Shown here one piece after another: positions 63,770-64,000 of a stretch of 64,000 nt of DNA. A program made the translations under genes and the position numbers. The stretch covers positions 82,277 to 146,276 of the forward strand of contig NZ_BNBV01000012.1 of assembly GCF_014656135.1 (NCBI RefSeq). Reading direction: 5' to 3'. Every line of letters begins with the position of its first letter. Position 1 is the stretch's first letter. Source of the DNA: Streptomyces thermodiastaticus (lineage in GTDB: Bacteria; Actinomycetota; Actinomycetes; Streptomycetales; Streptomycetaceae). The notes under the pieces are model-generated. The model worked only from the letters and a program-made list of their open reading frames with translations. It did not search any database and was not told the DNA's origin.

Positions 63770-64000
63770 TACGTAGTTGCCTGGAGGTGGGGCTGGTACC
63801 CCGCCGGCGGCACAGCGCACATCTACTCGCTTCTTGAGAACTCTGATTCTCGACAAGAAGCCCCCGACGCATCGGAATGGAGAGCCGGTAAGACCGGCCC
63901 GGAAGTTCTGATAAAGTCGGAGCCGCCGGAAAGGGAAACGCGAGAGCGGGAACCTGGAAAGCGCCGAGGACATCGGATCGGAAAGATCTGATAGAGTCGG
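63770..64000 (+). other. upstream leader of a ribosomal RNA operon (16S beyond the window)
   Basis: The sequence matches the Streptomyces rrn leader as I know it, including TCTGATAAAGTCGG (63907-63920) and TCTGATAGAGTCGG (63987-64000), two near-identical elements 80 bp apart that mark further promoters or start regions, plus the conserved GCCGCCGGAAAGGGAAACGC segment. The 16S gene itself is not reached. No protein gene is seen here. Confidence 0.85.

Overview
The window is high-GC actinobacterial DNA and almost certainly comes from a Streptomyces chromosome. GC bias at third codon positions is strong, GTG and TTG starts are common, several genes look leaderless, and the developmental regulator whiB, a SigB/SigI-type stress sigma factor and a hutU/hutF/hutI histidine-degradation operon are all present. 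From memory, the gene order matches the sahH-manA-manB-whiB-fbiAB-LCP-purEK-sigI-hut segment of the S. coelicolor chromosome, and part of it (sahH, manA, SIS protein, manB, DUF3499, metallopeptidase-like protein, whiB, fbiA, fbiB, nucleotidyltransferase, LCP) is syntenic with mycobacteria. It is core chromosome. I saw no transposase, integrase, tRNA, CRISPR array or antibiotic biosynthetic cluster.

Layout. 1-8.4 kb: thiolase, SGNH hydrolase, cystathionine beta-synthase, an RpiR-type regulator behind a perfect palindrome, small membrane proteins and a LysA-like PLP decarboxylase. 8.4-14 kb: the hut operon (hutU, an M20 amidohydrolase, hutF, hutI), closed by a strong terminator. 14-16.6 kb: SigI-type sigma factor opposite a STAS anti-anti-sigma factor and a GHKL anti-sigma kinase. 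16.6-21.6 kb: a POT peptide transporter, a small ORF, a two-component system whose genes are separated by a four-copy 34-bp repeat, and a GtrA protein. 21.8-27.5 kb: purK, purE, an M19 dipeptidase, UDP-glucose dehydrogenase and acyl-CoA dehydrogenase. 27.5-28.3 kb: a frame-disrupted gene of lower GC. 28.3-41.3 kb: a cell-envelope region with four LytR-CpsA-Psr (LCP) proteins, an ExoA-like glycosyltransferase, a PGRP-type amidase and a sugar-1-phosphate nucleotidyltransferase. 41.3-46.3 kb: an AlkA-like glycosylase, fbiB, fbiA and cysteine dioxygenase on the minus strand, headed by a polycysteine leader ORF, with whiB divergent. 46.5-58.9 kb: a 1288-residue glycosyltransferase with a Tyr-rich tail, DUF5719, a metallopeptidase-like protein, DUF3499, manB, a Trm112-like protein, a SIS protein, manA and a CDF transporter. 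59-64 kb: sahH, an unknown protein, RDD and SpoIIM membrane proteins, and the promoter/leader region of a ribosomal RNA operon that runs off the end.

Together the genes cover histidine and sulfur-amino-acid catabolism, activated-mannose supply, and transfer of glycopolymers to the wall. The most interesting signal is at 45.3-45.55 kb. A 30-codon ORF ends in six Cys codons within its last nine, lies exactly where a leaderless transcript from a TTGACA-N17-TCTCCT promoter would begin, and is followed by two hairpins and then the cysteine dioxygenase-fbiA-fbiB run. It looks like a cysteine-sensing translational attenuator, which would place F420 biosynthesis genes downstream of a cysteine sensor.
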